This document shows positions 19,719 through 30,228 of a DNA stretch of 64,000 nt, piece after piece. The translations under genes were made by a program, and so were the position numbers. This stretch comes from Paraliobacillus salinarum (GTDB lineage: Bacteria; Bacillota; Bacilli; Bacillales; Amphibacillaceae). The notes beneath the pieces were generated by a model. The model ran no database searches, was not told the DNA's origin, and saw only the letters and a list, made by a program, of their open reading frames with translations. The number at the start of each line of letters is the position of its first letter. The stretch's first letter is position 1. The stretch spans positions 1 through 64,000 of the forward strand of contig NZ_JACEFA010000007.1 in the NCBI RefSeq assembly GCF_014083865.1. Direction: 5' to 3'.

Positions 19719-20270
19719 TTATTTATCTTCTTCTTCGTCTTCAGCTTCTTCCTCTTCGTCCTCTTCTTCATCGTCATCAAAATCTTCTTCATCATAAGCG
19801 TCAAAATCATCATCGAAGTTTTCATCTTCATCATCATTGTCTAAATCATTTAAGCTTTCATCTGCTTCGTCAAGATCTGATGACTCAAATTCTAGATTCT
19901 CTTCTGTAATTTCCTCTTCTACATCATCATATACTTCTTCTTTTTTAGCCTTTTTCGTCGTTTTCTTCTTCTTTTTCTTTTTCTTTGGAGCAGCACTGAT
20001 TTCCTCTTCAATTTGTTCAACAGGATACCAGTCACGAAGACCCCATTGTCCCGATCCGATACTTAAGAAACGTCCGTCAATATTTAAGTCTGTATAGAAC
20101 TGAGGCAAAAATTCTTCTTGTTGCGCTTTATCAAATTCCTTATATTCGACTACTTTTTGATAGATATCTTGATAATTTAACGCTCTATTCTCCTCTTTCA
20201 GAATCATTCGTGCTAATTCAATCATTGAAATATCTTTTAATTCTTCGCGGCTATAGGTATGCAAACTCAC
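19719..20270 (-). CDS. rpoE: DNA-directed RNA polymerase delta subunit
   Basis: Gram-positive RNAP accessory subunit that promotes enzyme recycling. About 183 residues: N-terminal folded HARE-HTH domain (YSREELKDISMIELARMIL to RWGLRDWYPVEQ-like), a lysine patch (KKKKKKKKTTKK) and a disordered, almost purely Asp/Glu C-terminus. Start GTG at 20268-20270, 10 nt after GAGGGAG; a TTG two codons earlier is the alternative. It precedes pyrG as in B. subtilis. Confidence 0.94.
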   Translation of the reverse strand: MSLHTYSREELKDISMIELARMILKEENRALNYQDIYQKVVEYKEFDKAQQEEFLPQFYTDLNIDGRFLSIGSGQWGLRDWYPVEQIEEEISAAPKKKKKKKKTTKKAKKEEVYDDVEEEITEENLEFESSDLDEADESLNDLDNDDEDENFDDDFDAYDEEDFDDDEEEDEEEEAEDEEEDK

Positions 20271-20408
20271 CGTCAAAGCACTCCCTCTATTTTATTATTT
20301 ATCCGAGTTTATGTACCAGAATACGTGCCTAATACATATCAACTTCATATTACTCCAGTATATTATATTGGTATGAATAGTAAAATGCAATATTTGCTTA
20401 GCAAAGAG

Positions 20409-20999
20409 TTACGGTGATTGAATAAATTGTACTAAACGTGTGATTTTTTCTTCTGATAAAGTTCCAGAGTTATCAAATACATATTGATGATCTGCTGGAA
20501 TGCTCCAGTTAATTTCGGGAACAAAATTAACTCTATCCTCATAGCTATCCCAGTTTTCTAATTTCCATGTATCACGAACCGTTCCACGTTCCTCAATGCG
20601 TTCTCTTTGTTGATCGATATCATCTAGCGTGACAACAATTACCTTCACGTCAACTGTTTGATGTGTTCTTCCGCTGAGTGACAAAACTTCCTCTAACCAC
20701 TGCTCATTTTTCAACTCTGAAGTGAACGGAGAAATCATAAATACATTTTGACCGGCTGCTAAGTTTTCAACACATATATCTTTCGTTGTATCATATTCTA
20801 AGTCTCGTAAATGTTCTTTATAAAAATCAGAGTCACGATCATTTTTATCCAATCCTTCTTTTTCTAAAAACCGCTCAACAAATCGCCCACCTACTGTATC
20901 ACGATCAAGAAAGGCGCAAGGAATTTGTGTAGCAACTTCTCTTGCTACTGTTGTTTTTCCCGTACCTGCTACCCCTACAAAAAATACCAGTTTTTGCAT
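20409..20999 (-). CDS. P-loop ATPase/kinase-like protein
   Basis: 196 residues. The N-terminus QKLVFFVGVAGTGKTTVAREVA is a Walker A motif of the AAA_33/zeta-like small-kinase group; FLDRDTVGGRF and a C-terminal RERIEERGTVRD (lid-like arginines) fit a small-molecule kinase. Substrate unknown. Start ATG with GAGGTGG 8 nt upstream; a GTG four codons earlier is too close to it. Alone between rpoE and the divergent cardiolipin synthase gene. Confidence 0.75.
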   Translation of the reverse strand: MQKLVFFVGVAGTGKTTVAREVATQIPCAFLDRDTVGGRFVERFLEKEGLDKNDRDSDFYKEHLRDLEYDTTKDICVENLAAGQNVFMISPFTSELKNEQWLEEVLSLSGRTHQTVDVKVIVVTLDDIDQQRERIEERGTVRDTWKLENWDSYEDRVNFVPEINWSIPADHQYVFDNSGTLSEEKITRLVQFIQSP

Positions 21000-21159
21000 G
21001 TCATACACCACCTCAACAAATGATTAGTTTTATAGTAACGTATTCTCGCGAAAAAAGGAAAGCATTCCTTTCATATTTTTTTCATAATTGGAAAAGCTAT
21101 AATCATTCTAAACGACAGGTTAATCCGATTGACCCTGTGGTATGGAGAGGAAAGATACG

Positions 21160-22341
21160 ATGTTTATTTGGATAATCGCACTCCTATTACTAATTATATT
21201 ATTAATTTGGATTGACTTTGGACTCGGAAAGAAATTTTTCAATAATAAAGCTCCTATTTTTTCGCATGAATATAATTTGGATGAAATGGATTTGATAACA
21301 GAAGGAGAACAGTTTTTTGATCTGTTCTTTAATGATCTTAAGCGAGCGAAAAAAACAATTGACATTTGTTTTTTTATTGTAGGAAATGATGCAATCAGTC
21401 AGGAGTTTTTTCGTATATTACAGATGAAATCTCAATCCGGTGTTCAAGTTAATTTATTAATGGATTGGCTTGGGGCCCTTAAAGTAAAAAGAAAGTTCAT
21501 TCAAAAATTAGAGCGTTCTGGGGTAAAGGTGAAGAAGGCAAACAAGCCAACGTTTCCCTTTTTATTATATCGGCTCAATCGAAGGAATCATCGAAAGATC
21601 GCTGTCATTGATCAACAGGTAACTTATTTAGGCGGCTTTAATGTTGGGAAAGAATATTTAGGTGCCGACCCAAAGCTGGGGCATTGGAAGGATTATCATA
21701 TTCGTTTAACTGATGCTACATCGGCAACAGTTCTGGAAGATATCTTTTCTTATGATTGGAAAGAGAATGGCACGCTAGATTCAGATAAAACATTGATTGA
21801 CAAGGATTTCAATAGCGCATTAACGATTACTGAAGCAGGACAGCTTGAGATAAACATTATTGAATGGATTAATAAGGCAAACGATTCAATTATTATCGGC
21901 TCACCTTATTTCATCCCTACTAAACGCGTTTTTTCAAGCTTAATGACAGCACTTGGACGTGGTGTAAAACTTACTGTTCTTGTACCTGAAAAAGCAGATC
22001 ATCTTTTCGTTAAAGGTGCAGCATTACCCTTTTTCAAAAAAATAATAAAGCATGGGGCGTCCGTTTATTATTATGATCATGGCTTCTATCATACGAAGGT
22101 GATTTTTATCGATCATGCTTGGTGTGATATTGGAACTGCTAATTTTGATCAACGTAGCTTTTTATATAATCAAGAAATCAATTTGATTATAACGAATAAA
22201 AAACTGATTGAACCGATAAACAAAGCATTTTCAGATGATCTTGCTAATAGCTATTTACTTACAGAGCAAGCGATTAAGCGAATGCCTATTTCTGCAAAAA
22301 TTGCTAGTGTCTTTAGTCGTTTGATTCGTCCATTTTTGTGA
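21160..22341 (+). CDS. Cardiolipin synthase (phospholipase D family), ClsB/YwjE type
   Basis: Membrane enzyme condensing two phosphatidylglycerols. About 393 residues: one N-terminal membrane helix (FIWIIALLLLIILLIWI), then two HKD motifs, NHRKIAVIDQQVTYLGG and YHTKVIFIDHAWCDIGTANFD. Length and single membrane segment fit B. subtilis YwjE rather than the two-helix ClsA form. Start ATG at 21160 with GAGAGG 9 nt upstream; an ATG six codons earlier would contain that site. It is convergent with the next gene (2 bp between stops). Confidence 0.9.
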   Translation: MFIWIIALLLLIILLIWIDFGLGKKFFNNKAPIFSHEYNLDEMDLITEGEQFFDLFFNDLKRAKKTIDICFFIVGNDAISQEFFRILQMKSQSGVQVNLLMDWLGALKVKRKFIQKLERSGVKVKKANKPTFPFLLYRLNRRNHRKIAVIDQQVTYLGGFNVGKEYLGADPKLGHWKDYHIRLTDATSATVLEDIFSYDWKENGTLDSDKTLIDKDFNSALTITEAGQLEINIIEWINKANDSIIIGSPYFIPTKRVFSSLMTALGRGVKLTVLVPEKADHLFVKGAALPFFKKIIKHGASVYYYDHGFYHTKVIFIDHAWCDIGTANFDQRSFLYNQEINLIITNKKLIEPINKAFSDDLANSYLLTEQAIKRMPISAKIASVFSRLIRPFL

Positions 22342-22343
22342 GA

Positions 22344-23126
22344 TTACTGATACATCATCCAAAACCCGATATCTGTAAAGCCGAGTCGTTTATATAGCTT
22401 ACCAGCATTCGGATTATCGTAAAATAAACACAATTGCTTTTCTTCTTGGATGAGATCTTTGCATAGCTTTGTTAAGCATTGTGTTGCTAATCCTTTTTGT
22501 TGATAACCTTCCAAAGTAGCGACAGCAACAACCATGGCTGATTTCGAATTTTCTGCTGTTGTTGAAGCAGAGGAGATTATTTTACCGTCTTCTTCTACAT
22601 AATATCCTCTTGTTACGCCTTTTTTAATATTTCTACGTTTATTTTCAGGCTTAAAGACAACTGAAGAGAATTCAGGTATTTGTGTTAAAAATTCACCTAA
22701 TCGTTCCACATCTTCTGTCGTGAGTAATTTAACAGCGTCTGTATCCAATGACGGTAACTTCGCTGCAGATGTTAGCTTTGCGTAATATGTTTCTCGTTTT
22801 TGTTGGTACGTTATCGTTAAGTAAGGCTCGAGCTGCGCTGTCATTTCTTTTAAGCCTGATAACATCGGTTGATTCTTGTCCTCGTTTATAATTCTCGCAA
22901 AACCTTCTGCATCAAATGGTTCAAGCGCAAATGGGATATAGTTTTTTTCATACTTTAATAAAATTGCGCGTAAGCTTTCGTTATCAAAGTCTCCCCATAC
23001 TGTTTGAAAATCTTGGTCATAACCGAATGCTTCAATATCTCCAATTATGAACAAATTTTCTGCTGGCTTTTGTTGTATCAATGCTTGAACTTGTGCATCG
23101 TCTTCCATCGTTAGCTTTCGAATCAC
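22344..23126 (-). CDS. GNAT family N-acetyltransferase
   Basis: 260 residues. The C-terminal half holds a GNAT fold: VVAVATLEGYQQKGLATQCL (acetyl-CoA loop, Q-x-x-G-x-A) and LFYDNPNAGKLYKRLGFTDIG. The N-terminal half is a second, sequence-divergent domain, as in two-domain GNATs. Substrate unknown. Start GTG at 23124-23126, 9 nt after GGGGAGG. Tail to tail with the cardiolipin synthase gene with no hairpin between. Confidence 0.85.
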   Translation of the reverse strand: MIRKLTMEDDAQVQALIQQKPAENLFIIGDIEAFGYDQDFQTVWGDFDNESLRAILLKYEKNYIPFALEPFDAEGFARIINEDKNQPMLSGLKEMTAQLEPYLTITYQQKRETYYAKLTSAAKLPSLDTDAVKLLTTEDVERLGEFLTQIPEFSSVVFKPENKRRNIKKGVTRGYYVEEDGKIISSASTTAENSKSAMVVAVATLEGYQQKGLATQCLTKLCKDLIQEEKQLCLFYDNPNAGKLYKRLGFTDIGFWMMYQ

Positions 23127-23285
23127 AGCTAGCAACCTCCCCTAAGTACGTCTATATATTGTGAATTAGTTTAGCACCATTTTTTAGAAATGAAAAGATT
23201 ATTTTTTAAGAAGATTTAAAAAATTGCTACTTGTCATTGTGTTAGTGGGGAATTGCCTTTTGAAGTCTATTTGATTAGACAATTG

Positions 23286-23512
23286 TGGCTCGGGGATATT
23301 TAAAATGAGCTTAAGTTACCGTTTGGGAGGATTAACCCTGGGAACGGGCACTTAAAATGGTTCTAAGTTACCGTTTGAGTGAATCAACCCTAGGAACGGG
23401 TACTTAAAACCGCGCTAAGTTACCGTTCGAGTGAATCAACCCTAGGAACGGGTACTTAAAACCGCGCTAAGTTACCGTTTGAGTAAATTTTTAATACAAA
23501 CGGTAACTTAGC
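23286..23512. repeat. 52-bp tandem array C (about 4 units) ending in a hairpin
   Basis: TAAGTTACCGTTTGAG recurs at 23312, 23364, 23416 and 23468, exactly 52 bp apart, joined by AATCAACCCTAGGAACGGG-type sequence. The last unit is followed by an inverted copy (23497-23512), giving a 16-bp perfect stem GCTAAGTTACCGTTTG with a 15-nt loop. It lies between argS and the GNAT gene. The flanks (23127-23285, 23513-23617) show nothing else. Confidence 0.95.
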
Positions 23513-23617
23513 ACCCATAATGAAAATCGCCCTCTATAAAAAGTGGAAGAGAGATTCTTATTCTTTCAATCACCTCTGAGCCTTAATAAATCTCGATAAA
23601 AGCAGTATAACTATAAA

Positions 23618-23657
23618 TACAAAAATGCACTCCTCAAAAGAGAAGTGCATTTTTGTA
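23618..23657 (-). terminator. Terminator after argS
   Basis: 14-bp stem TACAAAAATGCACT/AGTGCATTTTTGTA with a 12-nt loop, starting right at the argS stop. Confidence 0.9.
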
Positions 23658-25328
23658 TTACATACTTTCAGGCGCAGATACGCCAATAAGATCAAGGGCG
23701 TTTGCTATTGTGATACGAACTGCTTGCATTAGGGCAAGGCGCGCTTTTGTACGTTCTGGATGTTCGGCATCTAATACTTTTTCTGCATTATAGAAGCTAT
23801 GCAAGTTAGATGATAATTCAAAAACATATTGTGTCATGCGATGCGGTGTGCGATTTGTAGCAGCATCTGCAATCACTTGTGGAAATGCTCCTAGTTGCTT
23901 CAACAGATCTTCTTCTTTTTCTGTTCCTAACAAACTAGCATCAAATTCGCCATCTGTTGCAAAGCCTTTTTCTTCTGCTTGGCGAAGCATCGTGCAAATT
24001 CTTGCATGCGCATATTGAACGTAATAAACAGGGTTATCATTAGATTCAGATCTTGCTAAATCCATATCAAAATCTAAATGCGCATCACTTGAGCGCATAA
24101 CAAAGAAGTAACGCATGGCATCAATACCTACTTCTTCCATCAATTCACGCAAGGTAACTGCTTTTCCAGTACGCTTACTCATTTTAACTTTTTCACCATT
24201 TTCAAATAGGTTTACCATTTGAATAATTTCTACTTCTAATGTATCTGCTTTATAGCCAAGAGCTTGAATTGCTGCACGCATTCTTGGAATATAACCATGG
24301 TGGTCTGCTCCCCAAATATTAATAAGTGTTTCAAATCCACGGTCTAATTTATTTTTGTGATAAGCGATATCTGGTGTTAAGTAGGTGTATGAGCCATCGT
24401 TCTTAATTAACACACGGTCTTTGTCATCGCCAAAATCAGTCGTACGGAACCATGTCGCACCATCTTCTTCATACGTATGTGATTTTTCATTTAATAGATC
24501 TAAAGCTGGTTGAATCTTTCCTTCTTCATATAAAGATGTTTCTGAGAACCAATGATCAAATGTAACACGGAACTGTTCTAAATCGGCTGCTAATTTTTTC
24601 AATTCGTATTTTAAACCGTATGAACGGAAAAATGCTAATCTTTCTTCTTCTGGTTTATTGACCCATTCATCGTTGTAATTTGTAGCAAGCTCCTCACCTA
24701 AAGTAATAATATCTTTACCATGATAGCCATCCTCTGGCATTGGCCAATCTTTCCCTAAAGCTTGCATGTAGCGTGCTTCAACAGAAATGGCTAAATTGTT
24801 AATCTGGTTTCCTGCATCATTAATATAATATTCACGTTCCACATTATATCCTGCAGCATCTAAGATATTACAAAGTGAATCCCCTACTGCCGCACCACGA
24901 GCGTGACCTAAATGTAAATCACCTGTTGGATTAGCAGATACGAATTCTACTTGTACCTTTTTACCGTTACCTGTATTTGTTTTTCCGAATGCTTCTTTCT
25001 CTTTTAAAATCACTGGAATTAAGTTGGTTAGATAGCTGTTATCCATGAAGAAATTAATAAATCCTGGACCCGCTATTTCTATATCAATGACTGCTGCTTT
25101 TTGTTTATCTAGATGTGCAACGATGTCTTCTGCGATCTGACGTGGCGCTTTTTTGGCGATTCGCGCAAGTTGCATAGCGATGTTCGTTGCATAGTCACCA
25201 TGGGCTTTTTCTTTTGGTTTCTCCAGTACAATAGTTGGTAATTCGGCTTCTGTTGCAAGTTCTGCTTTTATTACAGCTTGCTTAATTTCAGTTTTCAACG
25301 CTGCTTCTATCTGTTGTACACTGTTCAT
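23658..25328 (-). CDS. argS: Arginyl-tRNA synthetase
   Basis: Class I aminoacyl-tRNA synthetase, 556 residues. N-terminal Add1 domain ([14 protein letters not shown]), the HIGH signature as [20 protein letters not shown], the KMSKS loop as [12 protein letters not shown], and the C-terminal anticodon-binding DALR domain ending in ALDLIGV. Start ATG. It overlaps the upstream ywiB by 4 nt, so the two are cotranscribed. No T-box leader was seen. Confidence 0.98.
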   Translation of the reverse strand: MNSVQQIEAALKTEIKQAVIKAELATEAELPTIVLEKPKEKAHGDYATNIAMQLARIAKKAPRQIAEDIVAHLDKQKAAVIDIEIAGPGFINFFMDNSYLTNLIPVILKEKEAFGKTNTGNGKKVQVEFVSANPTGDLHLGHARGAAVGDSLCNILDAAGYNVEREYYINDAGNQINNLAISVEARYMQALGKDWPMPEDGYHGKDIITLGEELATNYNDEWVNKPEEERLAFFRSYGLKYELKKLAADLEQFRVTFDHWFSETSLYEEGKIQPALDLLNEKSHTYEEDGATWFRTTDFGDDKDRVLIKNDGSYTYLTPDIAYHKNKLDRGFETLINIWGADHHGYIPRMRAAIQALGYKADTLEVEIIQMVNLFENGEKVKMSKRTGKAVTLRELMEEVGIDAMRYFFVMRSSDAHLDFDMDLARSESNDNPVYYVQYAHARICTMLRQAEEKGFATDGEFDASLLGTEKEEDLLKQLGAFPQVIADAATNRTPHRMTQYVFELSSNLHSFYNAEKVLDAEHPERTKARLALMQAVRITIANALDLIGVSAPESM

Positions 25329-25762
25329 TGTGTATCCTCCTTAAAGGTTAAAGTTAATCGATGTCTACGATTGCCTTCTCCATTTATTTTTGTCGTGTAA
25401 CTAATAAATAGTTTTCCTTTTTGATTGTTAGTTGGTTCTTGATACGTGATTTGATCTGTATGTGTTTCCATATGAATCGATCCATATGTATGTCGGTACA
25501 TATTTTCCGTTCGTTGTTTCTTTTTAAATTGCTGATGCATGTGCACTGCACCCGTCCGTTTGATACTTACCTTATCATCAGAAATTGTAATTAAGGAATG
25601 GATTTTTTCCTGGTCTTCCTGTTGCTCCTCAAAACGAAGAACTGAGATATTTCCCCTCTGCATAAAAGAGCCTGATTCTTCTACGACTGTAACTGCTTTT
25701 TCTCCTAATTCCCTAATTTCAGTTACTAATCGAATGGAAACAGGGATGTTTTGCCCGTCCAT
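25325..25762 (-). CDS. ywiB: DUF1934 family protein YwiB
   Basis: 145-residue protein of unknown function with a predicted calycin-like beta barrel (alternating strands, [43 protein letters not shown]). B. subtilis ywiB also directly precedes argS. The 4-nt overlap suggests translational coupling. Start ATG with GGAG upstream. Confidence 0.9.
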   Translation of the reverse strand: MDGQNIPVSIRLVTEIRELGEKAVTVVEESGSFMQRGNISVLRFEEQQEDQEKIHSLITISDDKVSIKRTGAVHMHQQFKKKQRTENMYRHTYGSIHMETHTDQITYQEPTNNQKGKLFISYTTKINGEGNRRHRLTLTFKEDTQ

Positions 25763-25921
25763 GTTACATCTCCTTTATCTTTTACATAACACTTAGTATA
25801 GAAATGAATGAAGTGAAACACAAGTGATTTTATTGTTTTTCTTATATTGTTGTAAAAGTTTATCACAATTCTTATCGAAGTGAAAATAACTATGGCGATT
25901 TTGAGCTTTTTTCTAATAAAA

Positions 25922-25956
25922 AATGCGTTTCCACTCGGGTTGAGCAGAAACGCGTT
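25922..25956 (-). terminator. Terminator after speB
   Basis: 10-bp stem AATGCGTTTC/GAAACGCGTT (one mismatch), 15-nt loop, with TTTTTTATT following on the minus strand. Confidence 0.85.
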
Positions 25957-26006
25957 CCTTCGTTTTTAAACAAGTTATTTTTGAAAAATTGTAGAGGATT
26001 GACTCC

Positions 26007-26879
26007 CTATTTAACCCAACCTAACAATATTTCCCTCACAAATTTACTTGCAGCAATGGCCGTTTGTTCAGTTGGATCATAGTTTGGAGCCACTTCCACT
26101 AAGTCTGCTCCTACAACTTTTATGTCAGATTGTGCAATGAATTGTATCGCTTCTAATAATTCCTTTGAGCTGACCCCGCCTGCTTCAGCTGTTCCAGTCC
26201 CGGGCGCGAACGCTGGATCTAACACATCAATATCAATCGTTACATAAACAGGTTGACCAGCTAACTTAGGTAAAAGTTCTGCTAATGGTTTTGCTACTTC
26301 ATAGCGAGCCATATACATGCCGTTATCCTTAGCATATTGAAATTCTTCTCTCATCCCTGAACGGATACCGAATGAATATACATTGGTTGGCCCAATTAAT
26401 TCACATGCTTTGCGAATCGGTGTCGAATGAGAAAGGGATTCCCCTTCATATTCCTCTCTTAAATCAGCGTGAGCATCAATATGAATGATTTTGAGATCAG
26501 GGTATTTCTCATACATCGCTTGAAAAACAGGCCACGAAACAAGATGCTCTCCACCTAAACCTAACGGAAATTTATTTTCCTCTAATAGATAGGTTACATA
26601 TTGATTAATTTGCTCGATGCTACGCTGCGCATTTCCAAAGGGTAGCGGAATATCTCCAGCATCAAAATAAGTTATTTCTTCCAGATGCTTGTCCATGTAA
26701 GGACTGTATTCTTCTAAGCCTAATGATGCTTCGCGTATTCGATTCGGACCAAAACGAGAGCCTGGGCGAAAGCTTACCGTCCAATCCATTGGCATGCCAT
26801 AGATTACTGCTTTGGCTTCTTCAAATGTTGGTCTAGACATAATAAATACTTTGCCAGAGTATGCTTCATCAAAGCGCAT
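26007..26879 (-). CDS. speB: Agmatinase
   Basis: Manganese ureohydrolase making putrescine and urea from agmatine. 290 residues aligning from end to end with B. subtilis SpeB: start MRFDEAYSGKVFI, metal motifs GGEHLVSW, HIDAHADLREEYEG and YVTIDIDVLDPAFAPGTG. I start at the ATG with GGAGG 6 nt upstream, not six codons earlier. It follows speE on the same strand; the 250-bp gap contains dispersed element R3. Confidence 0.96.
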   Translation of the reverse strand: MRFDEAYSGKVFIMSRPTFEEAKAVIYGMPMDWTVSFRPGSRFGPNRIREASLGLEEYSPYMDKHLEEITYFDAGDIPLPFGNAQRSIEQINQYVTYLLEENKFPLGLGGEHLVSWPVFQAMYEKYPDLKIIHIDAHADLREEYEGESLSHSTPIRKACELIGPTNVYSFGIRSGMREEFQYAKDNGMYMARYEVAKPLAELLPKLAGQPVYVTIDIDVLDPAFAPGTGTAEAGGVSSKELLEAIQFIAQSDIKVVGADLVEVAPNYDPTEQTAIAASKFVREILLGWVK

Positions 26880-26952
26880 GCTATACCTCCTTAACAATTA
26901 TTCTTATTCATTTGCAAAATAACAGATTGGACAAGTTTACCACCTTTCACTG

Positions 26953-27054
26953 CTGGTGGACGCTTTCCGCGGGCATGGCTTGAGCCCCCTCGGAAGAAAG
27001 CCGCTTCCTGCGGGGTTCTTAAGACATATGCTATTCCCGCCGGAGTCACCACCA
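26953..27054. repeat. Dispersed structured element, copy R3 (short variant)
   Basis: Outer arms GGTGG/CCACC, then CCGCGGG/CCCGCCGG pairing and an inner CCCC/GGGG hairpin with GCTTCCTGCGGGG. It shares the GCTTTCCGCGGG-CA-GGCTT and CCCGC-GGAGTC blocks with R1, R2 and R4 but has a different middle. It sits between speE and speB, so a speE-speB transcript would carry it. The open frame across it (26891-27088) is not a gene. Confidence 0.75.
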
Positions 27055-27126
27055 TACGTTCAAGGCAAGTCAATGAGAAACTCTTCAATCAGTTATTTGT
27101 TTTATTTATTAGCAGATTACACAAAC

Positions 27127-27954
27127 CTATTTTGTTAAGTCTTTAACGAACTTCGGTAGTACGAAGCAGGCTTGGTGAATCTCTTCAGTGTAGTATTTTG
27201 CGTCTATTTCATGGAAACGATCAGCTTGCACAGATAACGGATCATGTGTTTTGCTTCCCATTGTAAATGTCCATAATCCACTTGGGTAAGTAGGAATATT
27301 TGCAGTATATAATTTTGTAATCGGAAAAATCTCTTTCACATCTTTATACACTTGTTGAATCAAGTCAGCTTTAAACCATGGATTGTCAGATTGAGCAACA
27401 AATATGCCATCCTCTTTTAGTGCTTTAGCAATTCCTGCATAGAATCCTTTTGTAAATAAGCTTACTGCCGGCCCAACTGGTTCGGTTGAGTCTACTAAAA
27501 TGATATCATAAGCAGCTTCACTTTCTGCAATGTGAGCGAAGCCGTCCGCAATCTTCACTTCCACACGAGAATCATTTAATTTCCCTGCTATTTCAGGTAA
27601 ATATTTTTTCGAGTATTCAATGACCTTTCCGTCTATTTCTACTAATACTGCTTTTTCTACTGATGGGTGCTTTAAGATCTCTCGAATAACTCCACCATCG
27701 CCACCTCCAACAACGAGGACATGCTTTGGATTTGGATGTGTAAACAATGGCACATGCGCGATCATTTCATGGTAGACAAACTCATCTTTTTGCGTAGTCA
27801 TAACCATGTCATCTAGCACTAACATGTTGCCCCACTCTTCCGTTTCTATCATCGCTAATGATTGGAGATCTGTTTGCTCTGTGTGTAGTGTTCTTTTTAT
27901 TTTAGCAGTAATCCCAAAATCCTTTGTTTGCTTCTCAGTAAACCATAAATCCAT
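27127..27954 (-). CDS. speE: Spermidine synthase
   Basis: Transfers aminopropyl from decarboxylated SAM to putrescine. 275 residues: [39 protein letters not shown] (nucleotide loop), [14 protein letters not shown] with the catalytic aspartate. Start ATG with GGAG upstream. Upstream of speB as in B. subtilis, so the pair makes spermidine from agmatine. Divergent from pbpG. Confidence 0.97.
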   Translation of the reverse strand: MDLWFTEKQTKDFGITAKIKRTLHTEQTDLQSLAMIETEEWGNMLVLDDMVMTTQKDEFVYHEMIAHVPLFTHPNPKHVLVVGGGDGGVIREILKHPSVEKAVLVEIDGKVIEYSKKYLPEIAGKLNDSRVEVKIADGFAHIAESEAAYDIILVDSTEPVGPAVSLFTKGFYAGIAKALKEDGIFVAQSDNPWFKADLIQQVYKDVKEIFPITKLYTANIPTYPSGLWTFTMGSKTHDPLSVQADRFHEIDAKYYTEEIHQACFVLPKFVKDLTK

Positions 27955-28154
27955 TCTGCCATCTCCTTTTATCTTAATAATCTATATCTATTTTTTTGCA
28001 TTTTTTCCATTCGAACAAATTAATTTTAGATAATTCGACAGAAAAAGCAATACTTTTTTTGAAAAAACTTCCGTGGTGGTTGTGTTTAATTATCGACAAT
28101 AATTGCCATAATGATACTACCATGACAGTTTCACCCAAAGGAGCATGTTTAACA

Positions 28155-30146
28155 ATGATCGATAAAATACCATTAATTAAAAATTTAAAACACAAATCTT
28201 TCGCTTGGGCTTTATTTATTTTCCTTTCCTTTGTCAGTATGATTTGTTTGTTTGTAATTGGCTTATTTACATATGCGTTATTACTTGGACCACCATCTCT
28301 ATCCACTGCCCAACCAACTACTTATTTTAGTTCTGATGGTGAGGAAATCGGCCAGGAAAAAACGGTAGAGACTAGAGATTGGCTTGAACTAGAACAAATA
28401 GATCGGCAAGTCATTGATACGACAATTCAAGCAGAGGATAAACGTTTTTATGAGCATCATGGCTTTGATTTCAAACGAATGCTTGCCGCTGCAATAACGA
28501 ATGTGAGATCACTGGCGCTAGAAGAAGGAGCAAGCACCATCACCCAACAATATGCACGTAATCTCTTTTTGTCACATGAAAAAACGTGGGATAGAAAATT
28601 AAAAGAAGCCTTTCATACTATTCGGTTAGAGTTATTTTATGATAAAGATACATTATTAGAAGGTTATTTAAACACTATATATTACGGACACGGTGTATAC
28701 GGTGTTGAGGCTGCCAGTCAATTTTATTTTCAAAAACAAAATACCGAATTAACATTAGCTGAAACAGCATTACTAGTAGGTATTCCAAACCGTCCAAGTT
28801 ACTATTCACCTATTCGCCATATCGATCATGCAAAACAAAGACAGGAACAACTATTGGATTCTCTTTTGGATGACGGGAAGATTGATTCGTCTGAACATTT
28901 ACTCGCTTCGCTTGAACATGTAACTGTTTATGATGAGCAGCAAGATCAAGACAAGAATTTAGCACCTTATTTTCAAGATATCGTGATGAATGAATTGCAA
29001 TCTCTTTTAAAAAAGGAAAAAGAAATGATTCGGACAGCGGGATATCGAGTATATACGACACTTGATCAAACCAAACAGCTGGCACTTCAAAGAGCAGCAA
29101 GTGAATCAATGCCTAAGGATAGTGATTTGCAAGTCGGGGCGATTGCAATGGACCCTTCAAACGGAGCAATTCATGGACTTATCGGCGGAACAAATTATAT
29201 AGAAAGTCCATTTAATCGGGCAACCCAAGCGAAACGCATGGCAGGATCAACATTCAAGCCTTTTTTATACTATACCGCTTTAATGAATGGCTATACTGCT
29301 ACAACCACATTGATGAGCCAACCGACTACGTTTATGTTGGAGGATGGTACGAGTTATCAACCTAGTAACTATAATGGCTACTACGCAGACAAAGAAGTCA
29401 CTTTAGCCCAAGCATTAGCGGTGAGCGATAATGTATATGCGGTTAAAACAAACTTGTTTCTTACTCCTGAGAGATTGATTGAAACGGCTAAAACATTCGG
29501 GATATCCAGTAATCTAAAGCCTGTCGCGTCATTAGCTCTCGGACCCGCTTCTGTCAGTGTAAAAGAAATGGTTACAGCGTATAGCATGCTAGCCAATGGT
29601 GGAAAATTTGTAGAACCCTATACGATTGAAAAAATCGAGACAGCTAATGGCGAGGTGATTTATCAACGGGTAGATTCAAAAAAGAAACAAGTGCTTGACC
29701 CACAAGCGACGTTTATTTTGACTCAATTAATGACTGGAATGTTTGATCCAACATTAAATGGCTATATGCATGTAACTGGTGAAACGATCGCATCTGATTT
29801 GACTAATACGTATGCTGGTAAATCAGGTACAACAAAATCCGATAGTTGGATGATTGGCTACAGCCCCCATTTGGTAACAGGCGTTTGGAATGGATATGAT
29901 GACAATCGAACGATGAGCAAAACGGTAGACCAACAAGCAGCAAAGAATATTTGGGCTGATTTTATGGAAGCTAGTGCAGAAGAGAAGAAAAGTAATTTTA
30001 TTGCACCTGAAGGAATTGTAGCTGCGTATGTAGATCCTGTCAGTGGTGAGTTATCTAGTGCTTACTGTGAGACAAGCCGACTGATGTATTTTGTTGAAGG
30101 CACAGAGCCGGTAACCTATTGCTCACTTCATCGCCCAAAAAATTAA
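28155..30146 (+). CDS. pbpG: Class A penicillin-binding protein, PbpG type
   Basis: Bifunctional peptidoglycan synthase. 663 residues from the chosen ATG (AAGGAG upstream): cytoplasmic start, one membrane helix (about 17-42), glycosyltransferase domain (catalytic Glu94 in QAEDKRFYEHHGFD; GASTITQQYARN), then transpeptidase with Ser365-Thr-Phe-Lys368, Ser424-Asp-Asn and Lys556-Ser-Gly-Thr. The frame is open 53 codons further upstream, but that stretch has no start signal. Position next to speE matches B. subtilis pbpG, a sigma-F gene. Confidence 0.94.
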   Translation: MIDKIPLIKNLKHKSFAWALFIFLSFVSMICLFVIGLFTYALLLGPPSLSTAQPTTYFSSDGEEIGQEKTVETRDWLELEQIDRQVIDTTIQAEDKRFYEHHGFDFKRMLAAAITNVRSLALEEGASTITQQYARNLFLSHEKTWDRKLKEAFHTIRLELFYDKDTLLEGYLNTIYYGHGVYGVEAASQFYFQKQNTELTLAETALLVGIPNRPSYYSPIRHIDHAKQRQEQLLDSLLDDGKIDSSEHLLASLEHVTVYDEQQDQDKNLAPYFQDIVMNELQSLLKKEKEMIRTAGYRVYTTLDQTKQLALQRAASESMPKDSDLQVGAIAMDPSNGAIHGLIGGTNYIESPFNRATQAKRMAGSTFKPFLYYTALMNGYTATTTLMSQPTTFMLEDGTSYQPSNYNGYYADKEVTLAQALAVSDNVYAVKTNLFLTPERLIETAKTFGISSNLKPVASLALGPASVSVKEMVTAYSMLANGGKFVEPYTIEKIETANGEVIYQRVDSKKKQVLDPQATFILTQLMTGMFDPTLNGYMHVTGETIASDLTNTYAGKSGTTKSDSWMIGYSPHLVTGVWNGYDDNRTMSKTVDQQAAKNIWADFMEASAEEKKSNFIAPEGIVAAYVDPVSGELSSAYCETSRLMYFVEGTEPVTYCSLHRPKN

Positions 30147-30175
30147 AGGTTCTCCTCTGAATGTGGAGAACCTTT
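30145..30175 (+). terminator. Terminator after pbpG
   Basis: 11-bp stem AAAGGTTCTCC/GGAGAACCTTT, 9-nt loop, then TTATTTT. It starts in the stop codon. Confidence 0.92.
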
Positions 30176-30228
30176 TTATTTTGAAGTGCAGAATGCTAGT
30201 TTTAAACATTCCAGTAAATGAAGTTCGT

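Noticed and set aside
26891-27088. 65-codon minus-strand frame between speE and speB
   Set aside because: Covered by element R3 and overlapping the speB start region; no family match.
27996-28154. 53-codon N-terminal extension of pbpG
   Set aside because: No start signal; the internal ATG has AAGGAG, and the extension adds a stretch not expected in class A PBPs.
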